This document shows positions 33,393 through 42,475 of a stretch of 64,000 bases of DNA, piece by piece. The stretch covers positions 5,208,001 to 5,272,000 of the forward strand of contig NZ_CP108784.1 of NCBI RefSeq assembly GCF_045207655.1, written 5' to 3'. Positions within the stretch are counted from its first letter, which is position 1, and each line of letters begins with the position of its first letter. The position numbers and the translations under genes are program-made. This stretch comes from Embleya sp045207655. Its GTDB lineage: Bacteria; Actinomycetota; Actinomycetes; Streptomycetales; Streptomycetaceae. The notes beneath the pieces were generated by a model that was not told the DNA's origin, made no database searches, and was given only the letters and a program-made list of their open reading frames with translations.

Positions 33393-35237
33393 TTGACCGA
33401 CCCGGAGGCACCCGAGCGTTTGGTCGCGGGGCGATACCGCCTGGGTGATCAACTGGGCCGGGGCGGCATGGGCACGGTCTGGCGGGCCGTGGACGCCATG
33501 CTCGACCGCGACGTGGCGGTCAAGGAGATGCGGCTGCCTCGCTACGAGGACGACGACGAGCGCGGCACGCTGAGCGCGCGGATGTTGCGCGAGGCGCGCG
33601 CGGCGGCGCGGATCGACCATCCCAACGTGGTGACCATCTTCGACGTGGCCGAGGAGGACGGGCGGCCGTGGATCGTGATGGAGCTGGTCCGCGGCCTGTC
33701 CCTGGCGCAGGAGCTGGACAAGGAGGGGCCGATCCCGTCCGAGCAGGTCGCCGAGCTGGGGCTGCGGCTGCTCGCGGCGCTGGAGGCCGCGCACGAGGCC
33801 GGCGTGCTGCACCGGGACGTCAAGCCCGGCAACGTGCTGCTCGCCCGCAACGGCCGGGTCGTGCTCACCGACTTCGGGGTCGCCTCGGTCGAGGACAGCG
33901 CCACGCTCACCCAGGCCGGCGCGATGGTGGGATCGCCCGAATACCTGGCGCCCGAGCAGATCGCGGGCGAGCCGCCCGGACCGGAGGCCGACCTGTGGTC
34001 GCTGGGCGCGACCTTGTTCGAGGCGGTCGAGGGCCGCCCGGCGTTTCGCCGCAACACGCACGCGGCCACGCTGGCCGCGGTCGCCGCGGGCCGCTTCCCG
34101 GAGATCTTCCTGGCCGGCCCGCTGACCCCGGTGCTCAAGGCGCTGATGGTCAAGGACCCGAGCCGGCGCGGCTCGCCGGCGCACGTGCGCGAACTGCTCC
34201 TGGCGGTCGTCGAGAGCGGTCCCAACCCGGCCGGCGGCCAGATCGCCGAGCGCTTCGTCCCGGACCGGACCCGGCCCGGCGCGGTCCGTCGGCACGGCGT
34301 GCGGGTGTCCGGCCATCCCCAGGCGCCGTCCGGGCCGCGCACGCCTCGGCCGCCGGGCAAGATCGGCGCCACCGCCTACCGGCCCGGCCGGGGCAGCCTG
34401 GACGAGACCTCGCCCAACGTGCGGCTGCCCCGCGAGGGCGGCGTCTTCCGGGCTCGCTACCGGCGCTGGCCGCGCTGGTGGTTCCGGCACTGGACGACCA
34501 TCCTGACCTCGGTCGGCATCGCCACCGCGGCCGGCGCGCGCTGGTTGGCCGCGTTCGGCAACTGGACCGGGATGTACACGATCGTGCTGCTCGCGCTCGC
34601 GCTGAGCGTGTGGCTGGTGTTGCCGCACCGGCGGATCTCCCGATCGGTGCCGATCGCGATGTTGCTCGGGGTGATCGCCGGTGGAGCCTTGGAGGCCGCG
34701 CGGATCAATCCCGACCCGATCATCGTGGGTGCCCTGATCGGCGGCTGCCTGGTGGTCGGCCCGTTCGTGGACAACAAGGTGATACCGCGACTGCGCCGCC
34801 GACGGCGGACCGATCTGGGCTTCGCGCTGCCCGTTCCGGAGGGCTGGACCTGCACGGACAGCCCCAGCGGATTGACGGTGACCGATCCGGACCGGCTGAT
34901 CTCGGTGACCGTGACGGTGGATCGGGGCATCGTGATGGCCCCGGAGGAATCGGTCGCGCACCGTGAGCACGGCAGCATCGGCGGCCGGGAGCGACTGGAC
35001 GGCGAGGACTATGAACGGCTGCTCCTGCGGGCCACCGACTACCGCGGGCACGAGGCCGCGGAGTGGGAGTACGTGTGGCGCGGCCAGGACCTGATCCCCT
35101 ACCACGGCAAGGACCTGGTGGTCCGCACCGCGTCCGGCGTGCGCTACTGGCTGACCGTACGCGGACGCGACGATTTGTGGGGGACCGCCGGCGCGTACTA
35201 CGAGCACGCGCGTGGACACCTGTCGATCGCGGGCTGA
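33393..35237 (+). CDS. PknB-type Ser/Thr protein kinase 1 (four-TM form)
   Basis: With the TTG at 33393 (GGGGAG 9-14 nt upstream) the protein has 614 residues and starts ten residues before the conserved AGRYRLGDQLGRGGMGTVWRA. An ATG at 33333 would add 20 residues. The kinase domain (about 13-270) has Lys44, HRD-x-K with Asp142, DFG at 160-162, and GSPEYLAPE. Unlike its neighbours it then has four hydrophobic segments (about 369-388, 393-410, 418-435, 442-459) followed by a C-terminal domain (~478-614) with the WEYVW motif shared with kinases 2 and 4. First of four tandem kinases; the signal sensed is unknown. Confidence 0.87.
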   Translation: MTDPEAPERLVAGRYRLGDQLGRGGMGTVWRAVDAMLDRDVAVKEMRLPRYEDDDERGTLSARMLREARAAARIDHPNVVTIFDVAEEDGRPWIVMELVRGLSLAQELDKEGPIPSEQVAELGLRLLAALEAAHEAGVLHRDVKPGNVLLARNGRVVLTDFGVASVEDSATLTQAGAMVGSPEYLAPEQIAGEPPGPEADLWSLGATLFEAVEGRPAFRRNTHAATLAAVAAGRFPEIFLAGPLTPVLKALMVKDPSRRGSPAHVRELLLAVVESGPNPAGGQIAERFVPDRTRPGAVRRHGVRVSGHPQAPSGPRTPRPPGKIGATAYRPGRGSLDETSPNVRLPREGGVFRARYRRWPRWWFRHWTTILTSVGIATAAGARWLAAFGNWTGMYTIVLLALALSVWLVLPHRRISRSVPIAMLLGVIAGGALEAARINPDPIIVGALIGGCLVVGPFVDNKVIPRLRRRRRTDLGFALPVPEGWTCTDSPSGLTVTDPDRLISVTVTVDRGIVMAPEESVAHREHGSIGGRERLDGEDYERLLLRATDYRGHEAAEWEYVWRGQDLIPYHGKDLVVRTASGVRYWLTVRGRDDLWGTAGAYYEHARGHLSIAG

Positions 35238-35276
35238 CCCGGGTCGACGCGGAGACGATCGTGTCGAGGGGTCGGA

Positions 35277-37064
35277 ATGAGTGGGCGCGTGCTCGCGGGG
35301 CGGTATCGGCTGGTCGAGGTGCTCGGTCAGGGCGGCATGGGGGTGGTCTGGCGGGCGCACGACCCGACCATCGGGCGGGACGTGGCGATCAAGGAGTTGC
35401 GGCTGCCCGAGCACCTGGAAGCAGACGAGGTCGAGCGGCGCTCGGCGCGGATGCGGCGCGAGGTGCGCGCGGCGGGCCGGGTCCGGCACGCGAACGTGGT
35501 CACCGTGTTCGACGTCGTGGTCGAGGACGGCCGCCCGTGGATCGTCATGCAACTGCTGCCCGGCCGGCCGCTGACCGCGCTGATCGCCGAGGGCGCCATG
35601 GAGCCGGACCGGGCCGCGCGGATCGGCGCGCGGATGCTCGCGGGTCTGGCCGCCGTGCACGGGGTGGGCATCGAGCACCGCGACGTGAAACCCGCCAACG
35701 TCATGGTGGACGAGGACGACGGCGTGGTGCTGACCGACTTCGGCATCGCCACCCACGCGGACGCGCCCTCGGTCACCGAGACCGGTGCGACGGCGGGCAC
35801 CCCCGAGTACATGGCGCCCGAGCGCGCGAGTGGGCAGCCGTCCGGGCCGCCCGCCGACCTGTGGTCGCTGGGCGTGACGCTCTACGAGATGGTCGAGGGG
35901 TACTCGCCGTTCCGCCGGGACAACCCGCTGGCCACGTTGCAGGCGGTCGCGGCCGGGACCTGCCCGCCGCCCGGGTGCGCCGGGCCGCTCGCCGAGGCCG
36001 TGCTCGGACTGCTCACCCGGGATCCGGCCGCACGGATGACGGCCGAGGCCGCGGCGCCGCTGTTGGCCCGGGTGGGCGGGAGCGGCGGGTCGCCGGCGCG
36101 CCCTGACGTCGAGGTCACCGAAGTGCGCGAGTCGATGCCCGTACCGGTCCCGCCCCCGGTTCCGCCTTCCATCCCGCCTTCCATCCCGGCTTCGGCCTCG
36201 CCTTCGGTCCGGCTCCCGGGCGTCGTCCCGCCGGCGCCGCCGCGGCCGGTCGGTCCGCCGCCGATGCCGGCCGGGCCGCCGACGCCCGCACCGACCGGGC
36301 GGCCGGCCCGGCTGTTCATCGTGCTCGGCACGGTGGTCGCGGTGCTGCTGACCGCCGCCGGAGTCACGATCGGCGTGCTGGTGGGGCGGAACGGGGCGGA
36401 CCGCCCGGACGCGGCCTCGGCGAGCGGGCCGCGCCGTACGGCCCCGGTGGTCTCGGCCGGCCCCGGCGTCGCCCAACCGGACACGCCGGCGACCTCGACC
36501 GCCGGCGCCCCGACCGGTGCCGCCCGCCCGAGCGCCCCGACCGACCCGGGCGTCGTCGGGCCCGCGACGACGCCCGCGCGGGTGGACACCCTCGCTTCGA
36601 CGAACCCGCCGGGCGGCTTCCGACGGGTCACCTCGCGCGGCGCGTTCACCGTCCTGGTGCCGGCCGAATGGACCGACCGCGACGCCGTCGGCGAGCGGGT
36701 CTACTACCGCTCGCCGGACGACCTGTACCGCCTCGGAGTGCGCCCGGACGCGTCCGACGCCAAGGGTGATCCGTGCGGCGAATTGGCCGTACAGGAGTCC
36801 AAGGGCCTGGGACCGGGCACCTATATCGGAAACGGAACGGACTACCATCTGATCCGGCTCGAGTGCACCACCGTGCACGGACAGGTCGCCGGACTCTGGG
36901 AGTTCCGCTGGAACGACCGGGGCACCGTGCGCCGATCGATCAACATGCGCTTCGTCGAGGACGGCCGGACCTGGGACTTCTGGGTCTCCGGTCCGGACTC
37001 CGGCTCGGCGCTGGTGCGTTCGGCCTTCGACGCGGCCCGCGAGAGTTTCGCGCCGGGCGCGTGA
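35277..37064 (+). CDS. PknB-type Ser/Thr protein kinase 2
   Basis: The 595-residue product starts MSGRVLAGRYRL. Its kinase domain (about 8-265) is complete: GQGGMGVV, Lys39, HRD with Asp136, DFG and GTPEYMAPE. A long Pro-rich juxtamembrane linker (about 280-340) leads to one TM helix (about 344-368), a Thr/Pro/Ala-rich stalk and an extracytoplasmic domain (about 445-595) with FTVLVPAEW and the LWEFRW motif shared with kinases 1 and 4. No PASTA repeats. ATG at 35277 follows GAGGGG. It begins 39 nt after kinase 1, so the two are probably cotranscribed. Confidence 0.92.
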   Translation: MSGRVLAGRYRLVEVLGQGGMGVVWRAHDPTIGRDVAIKELRLPEHLEADEVERRSARMRREVRAAGRVRHANVVTVFDVVVEDGRPWIVMQLLPGRPLTALIAEGAMEPDRAARIGARMLAGLAAVHGVGIEHRDVKPANVMVDEDDGVVLTDFGIATHADAPSVTETGATAGTPEYMAPERASGQPSGPPADLWSLGVTLYEMVEGYSPFRRDNPLATLQAVAAGTCPPPGCAGPLAEAVLGLLTRDPAARMTAEAAAPLLARVGGSGGSPARPDVEVTEVRESMPVPVPPPVPPSIPPSIPASASPSVRLPGVVPPAPPRPVGPPPMPAGPPTPAPTGRPARLFIVLGTVVAVLLTAAGVTIGVLVGRNGADRPDAASASGPRRTAPVVSAGPGVAQPDTPATSTAGAPTGAARPSAPTDPGVVGPATTPARVDTLASTNPPGGFRRVTSRGAFTVLVPAEWTDRDAVGERVYYRSPDDLYRLGVRPDASDAKGDPCGELAVQESKGLGPGTYIGNGTDYHLIRLECTTVHGQVAGLWEFRWNDRGTVRRSINMRFVEDGRTWDFWVSGPDSGSALVRSAFDAARESFAPGA

Positions 37065-37173
37065 TCGATCGCTCTCGGGCGGAACCTTCGGAGCACACCG
37101 GACGTCTTACCCGTGACGCCAATGACGCGCCGACGGGGCGGATCGGTGGTGTCCACGGTCTGGGGAGGACCAC

Positions 37174-38850
37174 GTGGCACACGACAGCGGCTCGCACGGC
37201 CGCCTGGTGGATGGGCGCTATCGGTTGGGCGAACCGCTCGGGCGCGGCGGGATGGGCACGGTCTGGCTCGCCTTCGACGAGCTCTTGCGCCGGGACGTCG
37301 CGGTCAAGGAGGTCCGGATACCGGACGACCTGGACGAGATGGAGACCCAGGGGCGCTGCGAGCGCGCGCTGCGCGAGGCCCGCGCGGCGGCCCGGATCAC
37401 CCACCCCAACGTGGTCACCATCTTCGATGTCGCCGAGGACGACGGGCGTCCGTGGATCGTGATGGAGCTGGTCCGCGCCCCCTCTCTCACCGACGTGCTG
37501 GAAGAGGGCCGGATGGCCCCGCACGAGGCGGCCGAGGTCGGCCTGGCGGTGCTCGCCGCGCTGCGCGCTGCGCGCGCCGCCGACGTGCTGCACCGGGACG
37601 TCAAGCCCAGCAACATCCTGATGGCGCCCGGCGGTCGGATCGTGCTGACCGACTTCGGCATCGCCACCGTGGCCGGCTCGGTGACGCTCACCGCGACCGG
37701 GATGCTGGTCGGCTCGCCCGAATACCTCGCGCCCGAACGGGTGCTCGGGCGTCGGCCCGGCCCGGCCTCGGACCTGTGGTCGCTCGGGGTGACGCTGTAT
37801 CAGGCGGTGGAGGGTTTCTCGCCGTTCCGGCGCACCGGCGCGATGGACACGCTCAGCGCCGTGCTCACCGACGAGCCCGCGCCGCCGCGCCAGTCCGGCG
37901 CGCTGTGGCCGGCGATCGAGGCGTTGCTGCGCAAGGACCCGCTGGAGCGGGCCGACGAGGACGACACCGAGCGTCTGCTGATGGCCGCGATGGTCAGCGG
38001 CGGCGCGCCCGTTCCCCAGGAGCCGAGCGCGGAGCCGATCCCGCCGGGGACGGCGACGGTGGAGGACCCGGGCGGTGTGCGGGGCGTGACCCGGTCGTCC
38101 TGGCAGCAGGCCCCGCAGTCGCCGGAGACCCCGCATACCCCGCAGATGCCGCCGCCGATCTGGCAGCAGGAACCGCCGGTGAGCCCGGCGCCGCCGTTCG
38201 GCGCGGTGAGCCGGGCCGATCCGGACGGTGCGACGGGCGGGTATCCGCTGACCGGGTCGCACGCCTATTCGCCCGCCGACGCGGTCCACGGGTCGGAGAC
38301 CGCCGACGACCGGCCCAACCCGGTGCTGATCGGCGCGGCCGCGGGTGCCGCGGCCCCCGGCGACCGCGCGGCCAAGAAGCGGCGCAAGACCATCCTCCTC
38401 GGCGGCATGGTCGCCGCGGCGGTGACCGCGCTGGCGATCTGCGTGCCGGCCGCGATGGGCGGACAGAGCGGCAACGGCGGCAACTCCGACGCGCCCCGGC
38501 AGGGCGGCTCGTCGCAGGGCGCCTCGGCGGCCGCGAACCCGCAGGGCACCGGCAACCGCAGCGACGTGCTGCACACCGCGGGCGGTTCGGCCGGCACCGG
38601 ACAGAGCGGCACCGGCACCTCGGGCAACAGCAGCCAGGGCGGCGGGTCGACTCGCACCTCTCGGCCCACCACCTCGAACACGGGCAACCCGTCCACGTCG
38701 CGCCCGCCCACCTCGCGCCCGCCGACCACCACCTCGCCCCCGCGCACCACGGCTCCGGCGACCACGCGCCCGCCGATCGACCCGACGAAGGGCGGCGGCG
38801 GGGCGAGCGGCGCACCGCGGAACCAGGGCGACGCGACGGCGGCGAACTGA
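37174..38850 (+). CDS. PknB-type Ser/Thr protein kinase 3
   Basis: The 558-residue product has an intact kinase domain (about 15-270): GRGGMGTVW, Lys45, HRD with Asp142, DFG, and GSPEYLAPE. A linker with Gln/Pro-rich WQQ repeats leads to a TM helix at about 405-429. The extracellular part (~130 residues) is entirely low-complexity Gly/Ser/Thr/Asn/Pro, with no folded sensor domain, unlike kinases 2 and 4. It may be a wall-spanning stalk that senses mechanically or through partners. GTG at 37174 is preceded by GGGGAGGACC, a good SD. The terminator at 38915-38949 separates it from kinase 4. Confidence 0.92.
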   Translation: MAHDSGSHGRLVDGRYRLGEPLGRGGMGTVWLAFDELLRRDVAVKEVRIPDDLDEMETQGRCERALREARAAARITHPNVVTIFDVAEDDGRPWIVMELVRAPSLTDVLEEGRMAPHEAAEVGLAVLAALRAARAADVLHRDVKPSNILMAPGGRIVLTDFGIATVAGSVTLTATGMLVGSPEYLAPERVLGRRPGPASDLWSLGVTLYQAVEGFSPFRRTGAMDTLSAVLTDEPAPPRQSGALWPAIEALLRKDPLERADEDDTERLLMAAMVSGGAPVPQEPSAEPIPPGTATVEDPGGVRGVTRSSWQQAPQSPETPHTPQMPPPIWQQEPPVSPAPPFGAVSRADPDGATGGYPLTGSHAYSPADAVHGSETADDRPNPVLIGAAAGAAAPGDRAAKKRRKTILLGGMVAAAVTALAICVPAAMGGQSGNGGNSDAPRQGGSSQGASAAANPQGTGNRSDVLHTAGGSAGTGQSGTGTSGNSSQGGGSTRTSRPTTSNTGNPSTSRPPTSRPPTTTSPPRTTAPATTRPPIDPTKGGGGASGAPRNQGDATAAN

Positions 38851-38914
38851 TCCCGGTCGGCCGGCACGCCGTAGGGTGTGCCGGCGATCCCCGATCGCCC
38901 GCCCGGTCGAGGGC

Positions 38915-38949
38915 GTGTCCTCGGTCGCCCGACAAGGGACCGAGGACAC
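38915..38949 (+). terminator. Terminator after kinase 3
   Basis: A 12-bp stem (38915-38926 with 38938-38949) with an 11-nt loop, 64 nt after kinase 3. It separates kinase 4 into its own transcription unit. Confidence 0.75.
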
Positions 38950-39073
38950 CCTCCAGGGGCGGTCGACGCGCCCGAGGCTTGCTTCCTCCCGCCGATCCCG
39001 GGGTCGCATCTAATGTGACGGGTTCTAGTCTGGAGATGGCCGGCGGGACAGTCGGCTGACGCGGGGAGGGTAC

Positions 39074-40912
39074 GTGGCACAGACCGGGGGCACGCGCGGC
39101 CGGATCGTCGGCGGGCGCTACCGGTTGGGCACCATGCTCGGCCGAGGCGGCATGGGCACGGTATGGCGTGCCGTCGACGAGATGCTGCACCGTGACGTCG
39201 CGATCAAGGAGTTGCGACTGCCCGACCACCTCGACGACGAGGAGAAGGAGCTAGCCCGCGAACGCACGCTGCGCGAGGCCCGTTCGGCCGCCCGGATCGG
39301 TCATCCCAACGTGGTCACCATCCACGACGTGGTCGAGGACGGCGGCGTCCCGTGGATCGTGATGGAGCTGGTCGAGGCCCAGTCGCTGGCCGAGATCCTG
39401 GAGACCCAGGGCACGCTGACCCCGGCGGACGCCGCCGAACTCGGCATCAAGGTGCTCGACGCGCTGCTCGCCGCCGACGACAAGGGCGTGCTGCACCGCG
39501 ACGTCAAGCCCGCGAACATCCTGGTCACCCCGCACGGTCGGGTCGTGCTCACCGACTTCGGGATCGCCACCGCGACCGGCACCGCGACGCTCACCACGAC
39601 CGGCATGCTGGTCGGCTCGCCGGACTTCCTGGCGCCCGAGCGGGCCGAGGGCAAGCGTCCCCTGCTCGCCGCCGACCTGTGGTCGCTGGCGGTCGTGCTC
39701 TACATGGCGGTGGAGGGCCGGAACCCGTTCCGCCGGGGCACGATGATCAGCACGCTGAACGCGATCCTGACCGATCAGGCCGATCCGCCCCGGCACGCGG
39801 GCGGGCTCGAACCGGTGATCGACGGCTGGCTGATCAAGGACCCGGACCTGCGGATGGGGGTCGAGGAGGGCGCCCGGATCCTGCGCGACGTGGCGAACTC
39901 GACGCCGTCGCGGCAGTTCGACGCGGTCCCTCCGCCGCCCACGCACAGTCCCGCACCGCAGACCCCGACCACCCCGGTCGGGGCGTACGACCCGCACCAG
40001 CACGCGCAGCCCGGCTCCGACAGCGGCGCGACCCAGCACCCCGGCGGCAACACGCCGCCCACGGCGTGGTCGCAGCCGGCGCACTCGCCCGCCGACGCGG
40101 CGATGTCGTCGACCCGCACCGGGTCGCCGGTCGGCGACCCGCCGCACCGGCCGCCGACCCCGCCGGAGCCGTACCGGCCGACGCCGGAGCCGCGTCGTGG
40201 CGGCAGAGGGCGGGTCGTGGCGGTCGTCGCGCTCGTGGTCGCGCTGATCGTGGGCGGTGTCGTGGTGGGTCTCGTGGTCACCAAGGACAAGGACAAGGGC
40301 GACAAGGCGGGGACGAACCCGGCTTCGTCGGGCGAGGTCACCCCGGGGCCGACGGGGAGCAGCGCGCCGAACCCCACACCGCCGGGCAGCACTGCCCCGA
40401 CGACGCCTCCCCCGACCGTCTCGGGCCGACCGGCCAACCCGCCCGCCGGCTACGAACTGGTCCGCGACCCGCTCGGGTTCTCGATGTTCATGCCCTCGGG
40501 CGCGACTCGCAGTCTGACCGGCGTCAACCGCGACCAGATCAAGTACCTGACGGCGGACAAGAAGACGGTCTACCTGATCGGCGCGACCCCGGTGGGCAAC
40601 GATCCCAAGGGAAACTTCGAGACGATCGAGCCGACGGCGCAGAAGCGGACCGCGTACAACCGGCTGCAACTGCGGGACTTCACCCCCGTTCCGCCCGGCT
40701 CGCGCAAGGCGGCGCTGTGGGAGTACACCTGGCAGGGCGACCCGATCGGTGAGGACACCACGAAGCGGGTGCCCAGTCACGCGATGAATCTGGGCATCGT
40801 GACGAACGGCAACACGGACTACGCGTTGTACGTGGCGTCCTACGAGTCGAACTGGGACTCGTTCTCGCGGGACCGGTTCGACAAGATGACGGAGTCCTTT
40901 CAGGGCCGCTGA
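39074..40912 (+). CDS. PknB-type Ser/Thr protein kinase 4
   Basis: The 612-residue product has a kinase domain (about 15-275) with GRGGMGTVW, Lys45, HRD with Asp143, DFG and GSPDFLAPE (Asp-Phe instead of Glu-Tyr). A Pro/His/Gln-rich linker, TM helix (about 380-402) and Thr/Pro stalk lead to an extracytoplasmic domain (about 459-612) with FSMFMPSG and LWEYTW, related to those of kinases 1 and 2. GTG at 39074 has GGGGAGGG 8-15 nt upstream. It is last in the row and is followed after 67 nt by the oxidoreductase. Confidence 0.92.
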   Translation: MAQTGGTRGRIVGGRYRLGTMLGRGGMGTVWRAVDEMLHRDVAIKELRLPDHLDDEEKELARERTLREARSAARIGHPNVVTIHDVVEDGGVPWIVMELVEAQSLAEILETQGTLTPADAAELGIKVLDALLAADDKGVLHRDVKPANILVTPHGRVVLTDFGIATATGTATLTTTGMLVGSPDFLAPERAEGKRPLLAADLWSLAVVLYMAVEGRNPFRRGTMISTLNAILTDQADPPRHAGGLEPVIDGWLIKDPDLRMGVEEGARILRDVANSTPSRQFDAVPPPPTHSPAPQTPTTPVGAYDPHQHAQPGSDSGATQHPGGNTPPTAWSQPAHSPADAAMSSTRTGSPVGDPPHRPPTPPEPYRPTPEPRRGGRGRVVAVVALVVALIVGGVVVGLVVTKDKDKGDKAGTNPASSGEVTPGPTGSSAPNPTPPGSTAPTTPPPTVSGRPANPPAGYELVRDPLGFSMFMPSGATRSLTGVNRDQIKYLTADKKTVYLIGATPVGNDPKGNFETIEPTAQKRTAYNRLQLRDFTPVPPGSRKAALWEYTWQGDPIGEDTTKRVPSHAMNLGIVTNGNTDYALYVASYESNWDSFSRDRFDKMTESFQGR

Positions 40913-40979
40913 CGCGTGAGTTCGGGCCGAGCCCCGGGGTACGGTCCGGGGGAGCCCAGCCATCCCCGGAGGTACGCAA

Positions 40980-42374
40980 GTGACCACGCAGCGCCCCGAA
41001 ACTTCCGCACCCCTCGACGTCGACGTGATCGTCCTCGGTCTCGGCGTGGGCGGTGAGGCCGTCGCCGGCAACCTGGCCTCGGCCGGCTTGGAGGTCGTGG
41101 GCATCGAGGACGGCCTGGTCGGCGGCGAGTGTCCGTACTGGGGGTGCATCCCGTCCAAGGCGATGGTGCACGCGGCCGGCGAGGCACGGCACCGGGAGCA
41201 TCCCGACTGGTCGAAGGTCGCCGCGCGGGTGCGCGAGTTGACCGCCGACTGGAACGACCGGGCGGCGGTGGACCGACTGGTCGACAAGGGCATGACGTTC
41301 GTTCGGGGCGCCGGCCGGATCACCGACGTGGACACGGTCGAGGCGACCGACGCGGACGGCGTCGTGCGGCGTTTCCGGGCCCGGCACGCGATCGTGGTCG
41401 GCACCGGCACCAAGGCGTTCGTGCCGCCGATCGAGGGCCTCGCGGGCACCCCGCTGTGGACCAACCGCGAGGCGATCGAGGCCGACCGGGCGCCGCGCTC
41501 GCTCGCGGTGCTCGGCGGCGGCGCGATCGGTCTGGAACTCGCCCAGGTGTTCGCCCGGTTCGGCACCGACGTGACGATCGTGGAGAACGGCGAACGGGTG
41601 CTGGCCGTCGAGGACCCGGAGTCCTCGGAAACGGCCGCGTGGGCGCTGGGCGAGGACGGTGTGCGGATCCACCTGGGCGTGCGGGCCGAGCGGGTCGCGT
41701 ACGACGGCAGGACGTTCACCCTCTCGTTGTCCGACGGGCGCTCGATCGAGGCGGAGAAACTGCTCGTGGCCACGGGCCGGCGGGTGGACATGGCCGCACT
41801 CGGCGCCGAGGCGCTCGGCGTCGATCCGCACGCGCACGCGCTGCCGGTGGACGGGCAGTTGCGGGTGCGGCCCGGTGGTGAGCCGCCGGCGGTGTGGGCG
41901 GTCGGCGACGTCACCGGGCAGGGCGCGTTCACCCACGTGGCGATGTACCAGTCGGCCATCGTGACCAAGGCGGTCCTGCACACGATCGGTCGCGGCGCGG
42001 CGGGCCCGGACGCGGACCACAGCGCGCTGCCGCGGGTGACGTTCGTCGACCCGGAGATCGGCGCGGTGGGTCTGACCGAGCATCAGGCCCGGGCCGCCGG
42101 GCTCACCGTGCGGATCGGCCTCGCCGACCTGGCCGCCTCCTCGCGCGGCCACATCACCGGCGCGCGCGGTTTCGTGAAGGTGATCGAGGACGTCGACCGC
42201 GGCGTGCTGGTCGGCGCGACGGCCGTGGGCCCGGCCGGCGGCGAGATCCTGGGCGCGCTCGTGGTCGCCGTGCGCGCGGCGGTGCCGGTGGCCACACTGC
42301 GGGACATGATGTACGCGTATCCGACCTACCACCGCACCATCGAGTCGGCGCTGGCCGATCTCGACACGGACTGA
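40980..42374 (+). CDS. Pyridine nucleotide-disulfide oxidoreductase
   Basis: This 464-residue flavoprotein is a class I disulfide oxidoreductase, related to dihydrolipoamide dehydrogenase and mercuric reductase. It has an FAD loop (VLGLGVGGEAVAG), the redox pair Cys51/Cys56 in GGECPYWGCIPSK, an NAD(P) loop (VLGGGAIGLELA), the second FAD motif VWAVGDVTGQGAFTHVA and the dimerisation domain ending YAYPTYHRTIESAL, where the His-Glu dyad is at an unusual spacing relative to HPTxxE. There are no lipoyl enzyme genes nearby, so the disulfide substrate is unknown. GTG at 40980 follows GGAGGT. Confidence 0.9.
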   Translation: MTTQRPETSAPLDVDVIVLGLGVGGEAVAGNLASAGLEVVGIEDGLVGGECPYWGCIPSKAMVHAAGEARHREHPDWSKVAARVRELTADWNDRAAVDRLVDKGMTFVRGAGRITDVDTVEATDADGVVRRFRARHAIVVGTGTKAFVPPIEGLAGTPLWTNREAIEADRAPRSLAVLGGGAIGLELAQVFARFGTDVTIVENGERVLAVEDPESSETAAWALGEDGVRIHLGVRAERVAYDGRTFTLSLSDGRSIEAEKLLVATGRRVDMAALGAEALGVDPHAHALPVDGQLRVRPGGEPPAVWAVGDVTGQGAFTHVAMYQSAIVTKAVLHTIGRGAAGPDADHSALPRVTFVDPEIGAVGLTEHQARAAGLTVRIGLADLAASSRGHITGARGFVKVIEDVDRGVLVGATAVGPAGGEILGALVVAVRAAVPVATLRDMMYAYPTYHRTIESALADLDTD

Positions 42375-42395
42375 GCGGCGCCGGCCGGTCGATCC

Positions 42396-42422
42396 GGCGG
42401 GCACGGACGTGCCGTGCCCGCC
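42396..42422 (+). terminator. Terminator after the disulfide oxidoreductase
   Basis: An 11-bp stem (42396-42406 with 42412-42422) with a 5-nt loop, 22 nt after the stop codon. Confidence 0.8.
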
Positions 42423-42438
42423 GCGCACCGGACGGTTC

Positions 42439-42475
42439 TTGTTACCGCCAAGTAGTGCTGTCTAGGCTGGACGGC
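42439..42475 (+). promoter_or_regulatory. Leaderless promoter of the aldehyde dehydrogenase gene
   Basis: TTGTTA (42439-42444), an 18-nt spacer and TAGGCT (42463-42468) end 7 nt before the ATG at 42476; there is no SD. It is the most complete example of the leaderless arrangement in this window. Confidence 0.65.

Noticed and set aside
33051..36878. 1275-codon antisense frame across kinases 1 and 2
   Set aside because: Composition is that of antisense shadows (Arg/His/Gly/Pro); the plus-strand kinases are unmistakable.
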